Source of the DNA: Candidatus Ancillula hodotermitis | GTDB lineage: Bacteria > Actinomycetota > Actinomycetes > Actinomycetales > Bifidobacteriaceae | Assembly (NCBI GenBank): GCA_031262545.1 | Contig: JAISHP010000091.1 | Coordinates: forward strand, 1-43,918 | DNA: 43,918 nucleotides | Direction: 5' to 3' | In this document: positions 1 through 8,300 of the stretch, piece by piece | How the letters are laid out: the number at the start of each line of letters is the position of its first letter | Numbering within the stretch: the stretch's first letter is position 1 | Notes under the pieces: generated by a model | What the model saw: only the letters and a program-made list of their open reading frames with translations | What the model was told of the DNA's origin: nothing | Database searches by the model: none | Translations under genes and position numbers: made by a program

Positions 1-11
1 TAATTCTCAAA
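1..11. repeat. Possible right end of a dispersed intergenic element
   Basis: The first 11 bases, TAATTCTCAAA, match the right end of the repeat copies that finish near 5693 and 34518. If real, the rest of the copy lies outside the window. Eleven bases in an AT-rich genome are weak evidence alone, so this is tentative. Confidence 0.3.
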
Positions 12-41
12 TTCAATGTGAATATAGTATGATAAATTATC

Positions 42-65
42 AAAACCCAGGGTAGCCTGGGTTTT
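42..65 (+). terminator. Rho-independent terminator of the upstream gene
   Basis: A perfect 10-bp stem (AAAACCCAGG / CCTGGGTTTT) with a 4-nt loop is followed by a short T-rich tail. The AAAA/TTTT ends make it work in both directions. It insulates the following symporter gene from whatever lies upstream. Confidence 0.75.
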
Positions 66-69
66 GTTA

Positions 70-75
70 TATAAT
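70..75 (+). promoter_or_regulatory. -10 box, leaderless promoter of the GPH symporter
   Basis: TATAAT ends 7 nt before the ATG at 83, so transcription should begin at or next to the start codon. There is no room for a ribosome-binding site. No clear -35 box is visible because the terminator occupies that place. Confidence 0.7.
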
Positions 76-82
76 GTAGTTT

Positions 83-1558
83 ATGGGTATAAAAAAGAAT
101 CAAAATAATTCAATAAAAATTCAAGGGGCTGAGGTTAATCTTGACCCAACAAAAAATCAAGTTAAACTTAAAGAAAGACTGTCATATGCAATGTCTGATT
201 TTGGTTGCAATACAGTTTTTCAAATTCTAGGAACATATTTTTTAGTTTTTGCAACAGATACTTTTGGAGTTGCAGCAGCTGCTATGACCGGCCTATTTGC
301 TTTGACGGCAGTGATCGATTCGGTAGATGGTGTTTTTTGGGGTCAATTTATAGATAGAACCCATACAAAATGGGGCAAGTCCCGACCTTATTGGTTGTGG
401 TTCTCAATTCCTTTTGCGTTTTTCTGTGTTATGGCTTTTACAGCACCTCCATTTTTAGCAAATAATCAAATCGGGAAAGTTGTTTGGGTTTATATTGCTT
501 ATATTTGTGCTAAAGTTTTATATTCAGCAATTAATATTCCTGTAACATCAATTTTGCCATCTCTTACTTCTAATCCTAAAGAGAGAGTAACCATTTCAAC
601 AATTCGACAGTTTTTTGGTAATTTCGGGGCAGCAATTTTCTTGCCTTTAACCTTGCCAGCTGTTATGTTAATTGGCGGTTGGTTTGGAGACTCTGCTTCT
701 GGAAATAAATCAGCTATTGGTTGGTTCCTTTGGGCTTTGCTATTAGGAATTGTGACAGTTATATGTATGATGATCGCGTTTAAGGGAACAAGAGAAAGGG
801 TTATAACAAAAGATTCTCAACGTTCTGTTCCTATGCGTGAATCTATCAAGGCACTTAAGGGCAATTATCCATGGGCAATTATTATTTTCATTAATTTTGT
901 TTATTGGGGTGGCTTTGCAATTCGTTCAAGTTCTTTACCTTATTATTTTGAGTATAATCTACATCGTCCAGAATTAGGGTCGCTAACATTAGTTGGAACA
1001 GTGCTTACATTATTGTCAACTGCTGCGATTCCTTTCTTTGCTGGTAAAATAGGTAAGCGAAATACAATGATGACAGGTATGGTTATGATTATTGTTTCGC
1101 AATTAGGTTTAGCAGTGGCAAACACTATGTTTGGAGATATTCAAATTGCTATAATTTTGGTATCGGTTGTTGTGTTCTATCTTGGTTATGGTTTAGTTGG
1201 AGCTTTGATTGCAGTTATGCTTTCAGATGCTGTTGATTTCGGAGAGTGGAAAAACGGAGTTAGAGCAGAAGGCTTTGTGACTTCATTTAGCTCATTTTCG
1301 GCTAAATTAGGTATGGGCTTGGGTTCTATGTTACTTACAGCAGTTTTGACAGCTGGAGCTTATATTTCTTCAACTGCTGGTTCAGAAACAGTAACACAAC
1401 CAGATTCTGCTCTTAATGCTATTTCTATGGGCTTTATTTGGATCCCATTTGTTGGCTTTTTGCTTTCTGCAATTGCTCTTTGGTTTAACGATATTGATAA
1501 AAAAGAAAAGCAGATGATGAGTGATTTAGAAGAAAAACACAAAAAAGAGCTTGTGTAA
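83..1558 (+). CDS. GPH-family sugar:cation symporter (XylP/MelB type)
   Basis: This is a 491-aa membrane protein with about 12 hydrophobic segments, the usual size for the glycoside-pentoside-hexuronide:cation symporters. The N-terminal family pattern is clear: an Asp-rich segment in TM2 (Asp79, Asp82) is followed by the loop GQFIDRTHTKWGKSRPYW (residues 87-104), matching the conserved D-R-T-x-[ST]-x-[WF]-G-[KR]-x-R-P motif. Members import sugars with Na+ or H+. The next gene, 38 nt downstream, is a GH31 alpha-xylosidase. The same pairing occurs in the Lactobacillus xylP-xylQ isoprimeverose locus, so an alpha-xyloside such as isoprimeverose is the likeliest substrate (inference from context). 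The start follows a TATAAT at leaderless spacing. Confidence 0.88.
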   Translation: MGIKKNQNNSIKIQGAEVNLDPTKNQVKLKERLSYAMSDFGCNTVFQILGTYFLVFATDTFGVAAAAMTGLFALTAVIDSVDGVFWGQFIDRTHTKWGKSRPYWLWFSIPFAFFCVMAFTAPPFLANNQIGKVVWVYIAYICAKVLYSAINIPVTSILPSLTSNPKERVTISTIRQFFGNFGAAIFLPLTLPAVMLIGGWFGDSASGNKSAIGWFLWALLLGIVTVICMMIAFKGTRERVITKDSQRSVPMRESIKALKGNYPWAIIIFINFVYWGGFAIRSSSLPYYFEYNLHRPELGSLTLVGTVLTLLSTAAIPFFAGKIGKRNTMMTGMVMIIVSQLGLAVANTMFGDIQIAIILVSVVVFYLGYGLVGALIAVMLSDAVDFGEWKNGVRAEGFVTSFSSFSAKLGMGLGSMLLTAVLTAGAYISSTAGSETVTQPDSALNAISMGFIWIPFVGFLLSAIALWFNDIDKKEKQMMSDLEEKHKKELV

Positions 1559-1583
1559 TTATTAAATATTATTAAAAAAATAA

Positions 1584-1588
1584 AGGAG
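1584..1588 (+). promoter_or_regulatory. Ribosome-binding site of the alpha-xylosidase
   Basis: AGGAG lies 8 nt before the ATG at 1597. It fixes the start and shows that this second gene of the operon uses Shine-Dalgarno initiation, unlike the leaderless gene before it. Confidence 0.75.
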
Positions 1589-1596
1589 AAGATAAA

Positions 1597-3837
1597 ATGA
1601 AATTTACAGATGGTTTTTGGTTAAATAAGGAGAATTTTGTCACAAGAAATCCTTCTGAAGTTTATCAAGCAAAAAAAATCCAAGGAGAAAATGGGCAACC
1701 TGAATTAGAGGCTTATGCGACTTTTAAACGGATTACTCAAAGAGGAGATACTCTTAATGTTGGTAATATTAAAATCAATGCTTGGGCTCCTATGGATGGA
1801 GTAATAGGTGTGAAATTAACTCATTTTGATGTAGATGATAAAAATCCACTTTATCCTTTATATTCTGATTGGCAAGCTCAGGCGCAAGTTGAAATTGATC
1901 CAGGTGAGGTTGATGGACAAGGAGTTGGAGTACGCACTGGTTCAGCAAAGATTAAATCTGGTAAACTAGAATTTCAAATACCTCTACATGGAGGATATCG
2001 AGCAACTTTTAATTGGACAGATAAAAAAGGAAACCAAAGAGAATTGACAGCTTCTGAATATAAATCACAAGCTTCAATTGATGATATTTCAACTGGATCA
2101 ATGTATCCTGAATCGGTTTCTGGTGCTCAAGGGAATCTTTTAGAAGGTCGTCAAACTGGAATGAAGTTCCAAAGACCAACTCATTATATGCGTGAGATGT
2201 TGAATATTGATCCGGACACTAAAATTTATGGTACAGGTGAAAGATTTACTCCTTTTGTAAAAAACGGTCAGTCTTTAAGAATAATAAATATGGATGGGGG
2301 AACCGGTTCTGAACAATCTTATAAAAATATTCCTTTCTATTTAGCTTGTAAACCTGGTCTGGGGGATTCAGATGGTCTATACTATGGTGTTTTTATTAAT
2401 GAATCTCAGCCTATAGATTTAGAAATTGCTTCAGAAAATGTTGATAGAGTTCAATTTTCAACTGAAGGTGAAAGTTTAGAATATTATATTTTCGCTGGAG
2501 ATTCTGTAAAAGAAGTCTTAGGTAAATTTAATAAGTTTACAGGAGGAGGAGCCTTGCCTCCTGCTTGGACTTTCGGACTTTGGCTTTCAACATCTTTCTG
2601 CACGGACTATAAAGAAGAGACTGTGATGAAATTCATAGATGGGATGTTTGATAGAGGAATTCCATTAGATGTTTTTCATTTTGATTGTTTTTGGATGGAA
2701 GGATTTGAGTGGTGTAACTTTATTTGGGACAAGGAGTCTTTTCCTGACCCTAAGGGCTTAATTCAGAGATTGCATGATAAAGGTCTAAAGGTTTGCGTTT
2801 GGATTAATCCTTATATTGGGCAAAAATCACCTTTATTTAAGGTCGGTAAAGATAATGGCTACTTTATCAAGCATAAGGATGATTCTGTTTGGCAGTGGGA
2901 TCTTTGGCAGGCTGGAAATGCGATTGTTGATTTTACAAACCCTGAAGCTGTTCAGTGGTATCAAAGTCTTTTAAAGAGACTTATTGATATGGGTGTTGAT
3001 TGTTTTAAGACAGATTTTGGTGAGAGAATTCCAATGCATGATGCAAAATTTTTTGATGGCTCAAATCCAGAAGGTGCGCATAATTTTTATACCGGAATTT
3101 ATAATAAGGCTGTTTTTGATTTATTAAAACAAGAAAAAGGAGAAGGTGAAGCTGTTTTGTTTGCGCGTTCAGCAACTGTTGGCGGGCAACAATTTCCTGT
3201 GCACTGGGGCGGAGATAATGTCTCTAAGTATATCTCTATGGCCGATACTTTAAGAGGTGGATTGTCTTTGTTGCTCAGCGGATTTAATTTTTGGAGTCAT
3301 GATATTGGTGGGTTTGAAGATGAGACTGCTGATGATTTGTATAAGCGCTGGACTCAATTTGGTTTGCTTAGTTCACATTCAAGATATCATGGTAATATTC
3401 AATACAGAGTCCCATGGCTTTTTGGGGACGAAGCAGTTGAGGTTACAAAGAAATTCACAAAATTAAAAATTTCTTTAATGCCATATCTTTACCCTCAAGC
3501 TAAGAAGGCTGTTCAAGAAGGTATTCCTTTGATGCGCCCAGTATTTATGGAATTTCCGAATGATCCAACAACCTATACTTTAGATTTGGAATATATGTTA
3601 GGAGATGCAATTTTAGTTGCTCCTGTATTTAACAAAGAAGGTGTTGTGCGTTTTTATCTTCCAAAAGGAAAATGGACCCGTTTGGTAAAAGATGAGGGTA
3701 TGGATGATGTCGTTGAATCAAATGGTGAATGGTTTGAAGAAACACATTCATTCTTGTCTTTGCCAGTTTTCAAACGTGAAGGATATGATGTTCCACAAGA
3801 TTTGACTTTACAACGCGCTGGAGATTATCAAGAATAA
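1597..3837 (+). CDS. yicI: Alpha-xylosidase, glycoside hydrolase family 31 (YicI-like)
   Basis: This 746-aa cytosolic GH31 enzyme would release alpha-linked xylose from the non-reducing end of isoprimeverose and related xyloglucan fragments. The YicI subgroup signature KTDFGERIP carries the nucleophile Asp473. The acid/base is Asp540 in HWGGD, 67 residues later (66 in E. coli YicI). The stretches GLSLLLSGFNFWSHDIGGFE and GLLSSHSRYHG are also typical of this subgroup. Compared with the 772-aa YicI, the region before the nucleophile is about 57 residues longer and the C-terminal part is shorter. No signal peptide is seen, so the substrate must be imported, presumably by the symporter before it. 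Plain alpha-glucosidase activity is a less likely alternative. Confidence 0.92.
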   Translation: MKFTDGFWLNKENFVTRNPSEVYQAKKIQGENGQPELEAYATFKRITQRGDTLNVGNIKINAWAPMDGVIGVKLTHFDVDDKNPLYPLYSDWQAQAQVEIDPGEVDGQGVGVRTGSAKIKSGKLEFQIPLHGGYRATFNWTDKKGNQRELTASEYKSQASIDDISTGSMYPESVSGAQGNLLEGRQTGMKFQRPTHYMREMLNIDPDTKIYGTGERFTPFVKNGQSLRIINMDGGTGSEQSYKNIPFYLACKPGLGDSDGLYYGVFINESQPIDLEIASENVDRVQFSTEGESLEYYIFAGDSVKEVLGKFNKFTGGGALPPAWTFGLWLSTSFCTDYKEETVMKFIDGMFDRGIPLDVFHFDCFWMEGFEWCNFIWDKESFPDPKGLIQRLHDKGLKVCVWINPYIGQKSPLFKVGKDNGYFIKHKDDSVWQWDLWQAGNAIVDFTNPEAVQWYQSLLKRLIDMGVDCFKTDFGERIPMHDAKFFDGSNPEGAHNFYTGIYNKAVFDLLKQEKGEGEAVLFARSATVGGQQFPVHWGGDNVSKYISMADTLRGGLSLLLSGFNFWSHDIGGFEDETADDLYKRWTQFGLLSSHSRYHGNIQYRVPWLFGDEAVEVTKKFTKLKISLMPYLYPQAKKAVQEGIPLMRPVFMEFPNDPTTYTLDLEYMLGDAILVAPVFNKEGVVRFYLPKGKWTRLVKDEGMDDVVESNGEWFEETHSFLSLPVFKREGYDVPQDLTLQRAGDYQE

Positions 3838-3870
3838 TTATTTTGACGATTTAAATTATCTCACTTGTGG

Positions 3871-3876
3871 GATAAT
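3871..3876 (+). promoter_or_regulatory. -10 box, leaderless promoter of fhs
   Basis: GATAAT lies 6 nt before the ATG at 3883. A TTGACG at 3843-3848 is 22 bp upstream, too far for a normal -35. The box would fall inside the coding sequence if the in-frame TTG at 3865 were used, which argues for 3883 as the start. Confidence 0.65.
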
Positions 3877-3882
3877 ATAAAT

Positions 3883-5592
3883 ATGACTGATATTGAGATT
3901 GCTAATAGTGTAGAAATGCAACATATTAAAAATGTTGCTGAAAAAGTTGGAATCACAGAAGAGAATTTAGAATATTACGGTAAGTATAAAGCTAAAATTG
4001 ATAATTTTTCAGATTTAATTTCAGATGAGACTGTTAAAAATTCTACTGCTAAATTAGTCTTAGTAACAGCAATTAATCCAACTCCTGCAGGTGAAGGGAA
4101 AACGACCACAACTGTAGGTTTGAATGATGCCCTGAATAGGTTAGGTAAATCATCAATGGCAGCTTTAAGAGAGCCAAGCTTGGGTCCTGTTTTTGGAATC
4201 AAAGGAGGAGCAGCAGGTGGCGGTTACGCTCAAGTTGTTCCTATGGAGGATATAAATTTACATTTTACAGGTGATTTCCACGCTATTGGAGCAGCAAATA
4301 ATCTTTTAGCAGCTATGCTTGATAATCATATCAAACAAGGAAATGCTCTTAATATAGATCCTATGAATATTGTGTGGAAACGTGTTGTAGATATGAATGA
4401 TCGTCAACTTAGAAACGTAATTGATGGTGTTGCGGGGGGTGGAAATGCGACAGTTAATGGAGTTACTCGTCCAGATGGATTTGATATTACAGTAGCTTCT
4501 GAAGTTATGGCTGTATTTTGCTTGGCGAATTCTTTGCAAGATCTAAAAGAGCGACTAGGGAAAATGGTAGTAGCTTATACTTTTGATAAAAAACCAGTTA
4601 CTGCAGCTAAATTGCAAGCAAATGGGGCAATGGCAGTTTTATTGAAAGATGCTATTAAGCCTAATTTAGTTCAATCTTTAGAACATAATCCTGTTATTAT
4701 TCATGGTGGACCTTTTGCTAATATCGCACATGGATGTAATTCGGTTATAGCTACAAAATCAGCTTTAGGATTAGCTAAAGATTATGTTATCACAGAAGCA
4801 GGATTTGGTGCCGACCTTGGAGCAGAGAAATTTTTAGATATTAAATGCCGTCTTTCTGGTCTTTATCCTGATTGTGTTGTATTGGTTGCAACAGTTAGAG
4901 CTTTAAAATCTCACGGAGGTGTTGCTAAGGCAGATTTGAATAATGAGAATTTAGAGGCTCTTGAAGCTGGTTTGCCTAATTTACTACAACATGTAGAAAA
5001 TATGAAAAATGTTTATGGTTTACCTGTTGTTGTGGCTTTGAATAAGTTCCCGACTGATACTGAAGATGAAGTTAAATTAGTAGAGTCTAAAGCAGCAGAT
5101 TTAGGTGTTGATGTAATTCTTTCTGATGTCTGGGCAAAAGGCGGAGAAGGCGGAGAAGATTTAGCAAAGAAAGTTATTGAACTTTGCGATCAATCTTCTG
5201 TGCAGTCTTTAACTAAAGAAAATCAATTTGCTTATGATTTAAATATATCAATTGAAGATAAGTTAAATGAAATTGCGAAAAAGATTTATCATGCTGATGG
5301 GGTAGTTTTGACTCCAGGCGCTCGCAAGAAAATGGTTCAATTAGAAGAGCAAGGCTTTAGAGATTTACCTATTTGTGTTGCTAAAACTCAATATTCTTTC
5401 TCTGATGATGCCAAGAAGATTGGAGCACCAAAAGGCTTTAAAGTTACTTTCAAAGATATTAAAGTTTCGGCAGGAGCTGGATTTTTAGTTGCTTTGACGG
5501 GGTCAATTATGACTATGCCGGGATTGCCAAAAGTTCCGGCGGCGAATAGTATAGATATAGACTCAAACGGACACATCACCGGCCTCTTTTGA
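3883..5592 (+). CDS. fhs: Formate--tetrahydrofolate ligase
   Basis: The enzyme makes 10-formyl-THF from formate, THF and ATP, supplying one-carbon units for purines and initiator Met-tRNA. The protein is 569 aa, close to the usual ~557. It has the ATP loop [11 protein letters not shown] (Gly70 onward) and both family signatures, [14 protein letters not shown] and [14 protein letters not shown] place the start at the ATG at 3883 rather than the in-frame TTG at 3865, because the -10 box lies between them. The gene is monocistronic here, followed directly by repeat elements. Its TGA stop lies inside the terminal inverted repeat of the first element. Confidence 0.96.
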   Translation: MTDIEIANSVEMQHIKNVAEKVGITEENLEYYGKYKAKIDNFSDLISDETVKNSTAKLVLVTAINPTPAGEGKTTTTVGLNDALNRLGKSSMAALREPSLGPVFGIKGGAAGGGYAQVVPMEDINLHFTGDFHAIGAANNLLAAMLDNHIKQGNALNIDPMNIVWKRVVDMNDRQLRNVIDGVAGGGNATVNGVTRPDGFDITVASEVMAVFCLANSLQDLKERLGKMVVAYTFDKKPVTAAKLQANGAMAVLLKDAIKPNLVQSLEHNPVIIHGGPFANIAHGCNSVIATKSALGLAKDYVITEAGFGADLGAEKFLDIKCRLSGLYPDCVVLVATVRALKSHGGVAKADLNNENLEALEAGLPNLLQHVENMKNVYGLPVVVALNKFPTDTEDEVKLVESKAADLGVDVILSDVWAKGGEGGEDLAKKVIELCDQSSVQSLTKENQFAYDLNISIEDKLNEIAKKIYHADGVVLTPGARKKMVQLEEQGFRDLPICVAKTQYSFSDDAKKIGAPKGFKVTFKDIKVSAGAGFLVALTGSIMTMPGLPKVPAANSIDIDSNGHITGLF

Positions 5593-5594
5593 GT
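5561..5594 (+). terminator. Possible hairpin at the fhs stop codon
   Basis: ACTCAAA (5561-5567) can pair with TTTGAGT (5588-5594), with CGG/CCG pairing further inside. The hairpin spans the fhs stop and the left end of the repeat element. No strong T-run follows, so a terminator role is uncertain. Confidence 0.3.
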
Positions 5595-5693
5595 TTACTT
5601 GTCGTTATTTACTGCTTTTCGAAAAGTGCAGTGCCTAAGCACAGCCCTCTTTTCTTCAAAGCTAGTAACTAACTTCCAAATAATTCTCAAAAG
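5586..5693. repeat. Dispersed intergenic element, copy A (108 bp)
   Basis: This unit is bounded by an 8-bp perfect terminal inverted repeat, CTTTTGAG (5586-5593) and CTCAAAAG (5686-5693). Its core has TTTTCGAAAAGTGCAGTGC (5616-5634), then CTAAGCACAGCC and CTCTTTTC. The same order of blocks recurs at 34414-34518. It starts over the fhs stop codon and abuts a second, diverged copy. There is no coding potential. It resembles a MITE or REP/BOX-type element. Confidence 0.75.
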
Positions 5694-5770
5694 CTTTTGA
5701 GTTTATTTGAACGAACTTCTTCGTTTTCGAAAAGTGCAGTGCTTAAAGCGTAGCTAAGCTGTGCTTTAAA
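5694..5770. repeat. Dispersed intergenic element, degenerate copy B
   Basis: This starts with CTTTTGAG immediately after copy A, forming a perfect CTCAAAAG|CTTTTGAG junction. It repeats the 19-nt core TTTTCGAAAAGTGCAGTGC at 5724-5742. The rest diverges and forms its own hairpin: TTAAAGC (5743-5749) pairs with GCTTTAA (5763-5769), with AGC/GCT inside. No right-hand CTCAAAAG is found, so the copy is decayed or truncated. Confidence 0.6.
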
Positions 5771-5872
5771 TATCGAACTTCTGTCTCTTTATTTTGGTTC
5801 CTCCTTGGGTGTGGTTATAAATTATTTGTTTAGTGTTAAAAACTTACTAATTAACATTTATATTTTATTTTT

Positions 5873-5901
5873 TTGAAAGTTTTTGAATTTCAAAGTATAT
5901 T
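5873..5901 (+). promoter_or_regulatory. Promoter of the secreted-protein gene
   Basis: TTGAAA (5873-5878) and TATATT (5896-5901) are spaced 17 bp apart. The predicted start near 5908 gives a leader of about 27 nt that contains the AAAGGA ribosome site at 5925-5930. This gene therefore has a normal, leadered mRNA. Confidence 0.5.
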
Positions 5902-5934
5902 ATATATAGCAAATATAAACTATGAAAGGAAACT

Positions 5935-6699
5935 ATGAAGACAAAAAAAATAAAAAATCAAATCGGAAGTGTTTTTGGTATTTTGTTATTGACACTGGCA
6001 ATTAGCTTGACAGGAGGTTATGTTTCTAATGCTGATGATAATTTAACAAAAGATAAGATAGATAAAAATAAAATATCAAGTTATATGAAAAAAGCCTTTT
6101 CTGATCCTGATTTTGTTCCTCAACCGGGAAAAACTGTTAGTACACAAGTAAATAAAGATGTCAGAGCAGAATTTAAATTAAATGCTGTCGATAGCGATAA
6201 AGTGGGAGAAAAACGTGCTTTAACTTGTGGTTCAAATAACCGAAAAGTATATACTGGAGAGCACAATATACGAATAGATGGAACTTTTACGCTTTATGAT
6301 GGTAACAGAGCTTTAGCAAGGCTAGTTTTTGCAACGAGAGCAGACTATAATGGTTGTGAAACTTGGATTGAACACAATGATCAGCATATTGAAGGCGTAG
6401 TTTCAGGTGTGTACTTAGACAATATGTCAAATAATTTCAAAAGAGGATCTGATTCTGATGCTACATGGACAAAAGGTAAATGGGTTTTAAGAACTGATCA
6501 TCAGATATCTGTAAGTGTTGGGTTTTCTCATTTTTTATCAATAGGAATAAGTACTCCGATATTTACAACAACATGGTTAGATACTGAAGTGTCAGTTTCA
6601 ATAAATACAGGTGGAACGTTTAGGATTATTACTAAAATTAATGGACAAGATGTCCAAGGGGTTAGATGCCCTTCAGACATGCCTTGTTACAAATTGTAA
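5935..6699 (+). CDS. Exported protein of unknown function, four cysteines
   Basis: I do not recognise this 254-aa protein. Residues 1-33 form a signal peptide: a Lys-rich start, a hydrophobic core GILLLTLAISLTGG, and a likely cleavage near SNADD. The mature part has only four cysteines: one in LTCGSN, one in NGCETW, and two in the C-terminal CPSDMPC. Two disulfides outside the cell are plausible. The middle is rich in beta-type sequence with many Thr, Ser and Gly residues. There is no anchor, so it should be released or held by partners. The start is set by AAAGGA 4 nt before the ATG. The small membrane-protein gene 28 nt downstream is probably cotranscribed. A toxin, bacteriocin or adhesin are guesses the sequence cannot settle. 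Confidence 0.75.
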   Translation: MKTKKIKNQIGSVFGILLLTLAISLTGGYVSNADDNLTKDKIDKNKISSYMKKAFSDPDFVPQPGKTVSTQVNKDVRAEFKLNAVDSDKVGEKRALTCGSNNRKVYTGEHNIRIDGTFTLYDGNRALARLVFATRADYNGCETWIEHNDQHIEGVVSGVYLDNMSNNFKRGSDSDATWTKGKWVLRTDHQISVSVGFSHFLSIGISTPIFTTTWLDTEVSVSINTGGTFRIITKINGQDVQGVRCPSDMPCYKL

Positions 6700-6727
6700 G
6701 AAAGCAAGAAAAGAGAAAGGTAAGATA

Positions 6728-7054
6728 ATGCAATTAATAGAGCCAATAAGTATGATTCAAAATATAATTGTAGGTATTATAGTTGTAATGGTAATTTTTA
6801 TAGTTGTATTAACGATTGTAATTCGTAAAAGAAAAAAAGAAGAAACAGAACAAGAAAAAAAATTCATTAGATATATGTGGTCAATAATTTTAAGAATTGG
6901 ATTAGTTATTTCAAGTATTATTTTGATATTTCTTGCAGTGCAATTGTTTGGCTTGAATACTATGAATAACAAGATCAGTCCAACAAATGAGCAGCCAACT
7001 AAATCACAGATGAATAATGGATGGTATCGTGATGGAGCAGTTTGGGGAAATTAA
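6728..7054 (+). CDS. Small two-TM membrane protein, unknown
   Basis: This 108-aa protein has two hydrophobic segments (about residues 9-33 and 55-79) separated by a short charged loop with RKRKKEETEQEKK. It ends in a polar tail (NEQPTKSQMNNGWYRDGAVWGN). A longer in-frame ORF opens at 6611, but it would overlap the preceding gene by 89 nt. The ATG at 6728 has AAAGG 7 nt upstream and begins just before the first TM segment, so I take that start. It is likely in an operon with the exported protein before it. An accessory or immunity-like membrane partner is possible but unproven. Confidence 0.65.
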   Translation: MQLIEPISMIQNIIVGIIVVMVIFIVVLTIVIRKRKKEETEQEKKFIRYMWSIILRIGLVISSIILIFLAVQLFGLNTMNNKISPTNEQPTKSQMNNGWYRDGAVWGN

Positions 7055-7070
7055 AATAACTAAAATTAAT

Positions 7071-7105
7071 AAAACCCGAGGTTAATAAAAACCTCGGTTT
7101 TTTAT
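7071..7105 (+). terminator. Rho-independent terminator
   Basis: The stem CCGAGGTT / AACCTCGG around an AATAAA loop is extended by AAA/TTT pairs with one bulged C and followed by a run of T. It closes the 5935-7054 unit and isolates the ddl promoter. Confidence 0.85.
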
Positions 7106-7133
7106 TATTAAATAAATTGTTCCTAATGGTGCG

Positions 7134-7139
7134 TATAAT
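7134..7139 (+). promoter_or_regulatory. -10 box, leaderless promoter of ddl
   Basis: TATAAT stands 6 nt before the GTG start at 7146. No Shine-Dalgarno sequence fits between them. Confidence 0.7.
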
Positions 7140-7145
7140 ATTAAA

Positions 7146-8297
7146 GTGGTTGAAGCAAAAAATAAAAAAGTAATTAATAAGCCAAAGGTTGCGATCGTTT
7201 TTGGTGGAAAATCTGAAGAACACTCAATTTCATGCTTAACTGCTAGTAAAATTTTGCAAGCAATTGATCGCAATAAATATGATGTTAGTGCGATTGGAAT
7301 TACTAAAAAAGGTGAGTGGTATCGAGTTTCTAGTGATTTTAAAGAATGGGAGCCGCGGCAAAATAAAAAAGGGGAAATTATTTTTCCAGAAGTCAAAGCT
7401 CCAATTACAAATTTTAAGAAAAATCAATCACTTGTAAAATTAAAAATGAATCCGGAAGAAATTAAAAAAGTCGATATTGTTTTTCCAGCTTTGCATGGTG
7501 TCTATGGCGAAGATGGAACAATTCAAGGTCTTTTAGAATTATTAGATATTAGTTATATCGGATGCGGGGTAACGGCTTCAGCGATTGGGCAAGATAAGGA
7601 TTCTACAAAGAAATTAGCTGTGGAAGCCGGGGTAAATGTTGCTCCTTGGGTATCATTTAGAACGCCACCAATTATGGCTGATGATTATCAACTGCCAAAT
7701 AATTTAGACAAACAAGTTAGAGAGATGAGCGGAAGTTGGAAACAGTCATTGTTTGTTAAGCCAGCAAGATCTGGTTCAAGTATAGGAATTTCTAAAGTTG
7801 ACAATAATGAACAGCTGATTTTAGCGATCAAAAAAGCTTCAAAATATGATTCTAAAATTATAATTGAGCAAGAGATAGTTGGCAGAGAAATTGAGGTTGG
7901 ACTGTTAGGTTCTAGATACGGAATGAGAGTATCAACTTTTGGAGAGATAAAAATAAAGGATACTGATTTTTATAATTTTGAAGCCAAATATATGGATTCA
8001 GAAAAGGCACAATTGATAATTAATCCACCAATTGATCCTGAAATTAAAACAAAAATTCGAGAAAACGCACTAAAAATTTCAAATTCTTTTGATTTAGAAG
8101 GGTTGTCTCAAGAAAGTTTCTTTTTAACACCAGCTGGTAAAATATATTTTAATGAGGCCAATACATTACCAGGGTTTACTTCAATTTCCTTATTTCCAAA
8201 ACTTTGGGAACACGATGGAATAAATATTACTAGTTTAATTTCTGAATTGATAGATGAAGCTTTAGCTAGACCTAAGAAACGTGGAATTTTAAGATAA
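7146..8297 (+). CDS. ddl: D-alanine--D-alanine ligase
   Basis: This ATP-grasp enzyme joins two D-Ala for the peptidoglycan precursor. The 383-aa protein shows the Ddl opening VAIVFGGKSEEHSISC, signature 1 in HGVYGEDGTIQG, the ATP-site stretch FVKPARSGSSIG, and the C-terminal signature FNEANTLPGFTS. The omega-loop reads FYNFEAKY. A Tyr after the Lys fits the D-Ala-D-Ala (vancomycin-sensitive) type, whereas D-lactate-forming ligases tend to have Phe there. The start is a GTG at leaderless distance from TATAAT, and the first residues lead directly into the domain. It converges with the ABC ATPase gene, with only 3 nt between stop codons and no visible terminator. Confidence 0.95.
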   Translation: MVEAKNKKVINKPKVAIVFGGKSEEHSISCLTASKILQAIDRNKYDVSAIGITKKGEWYRVSSDFKEWEPRQNKKGEIIFPEVKAPITNFKKNQSLVKLKMNPEEIKKVDIVFPALHGVYGEDGTIQGLLELLDISYIGCGVTASAIGQDKDSTKKLAVEAGVNVAPWVSFRTPPIMADDYQLPNNLDKQVREMSGSWKQSLFVKPARSGSSIGISKVDNNEQLILAIKKASKYDSKIIIEQEIVGREIEVGLLGSRYGMRVSTFGEIKIKDTDFYNFEAKYMDSEKAQLIINPPIDPEIKTKIRENALKISNSFDLEGLSQESFFLTPAGKIYFNEANTLPGFTSISLFPKLWEHDGINITSLISELIDEALARPKKRGILR

Positions 8298-8300
8298 ATA

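Larger units (their letters stand above)
5593..5934. other. 342-bp gene-free region
   Basis: The region holds repeat copies A and B (to about 5770), then AT-rich sequence with no ORF. Its end carries a promoter and ribosome site for the gene at 5935. No RNA gene was recognised. Confidence 0.6.

Noticed and set aside
1360-1542. - strand ORF opposite the symporter gene
   Set aside because: Shadow of a well-supported gene; low-complexity translation, no promoter or ribosome site. The same applies to the other antisense ORFs.
3865-3882. TTG start extending fhs by six codons
   Set aside because: The extension covers the GATAAT promoter box, and the ATG at 3883 fits the leaderless pattern and family start.
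5586-5693. Integron attC site reading of the repeat
   Set aside because: It lacks the GTTRRRY/RYYYAAC core sites, and no integrase or cassette array is present.
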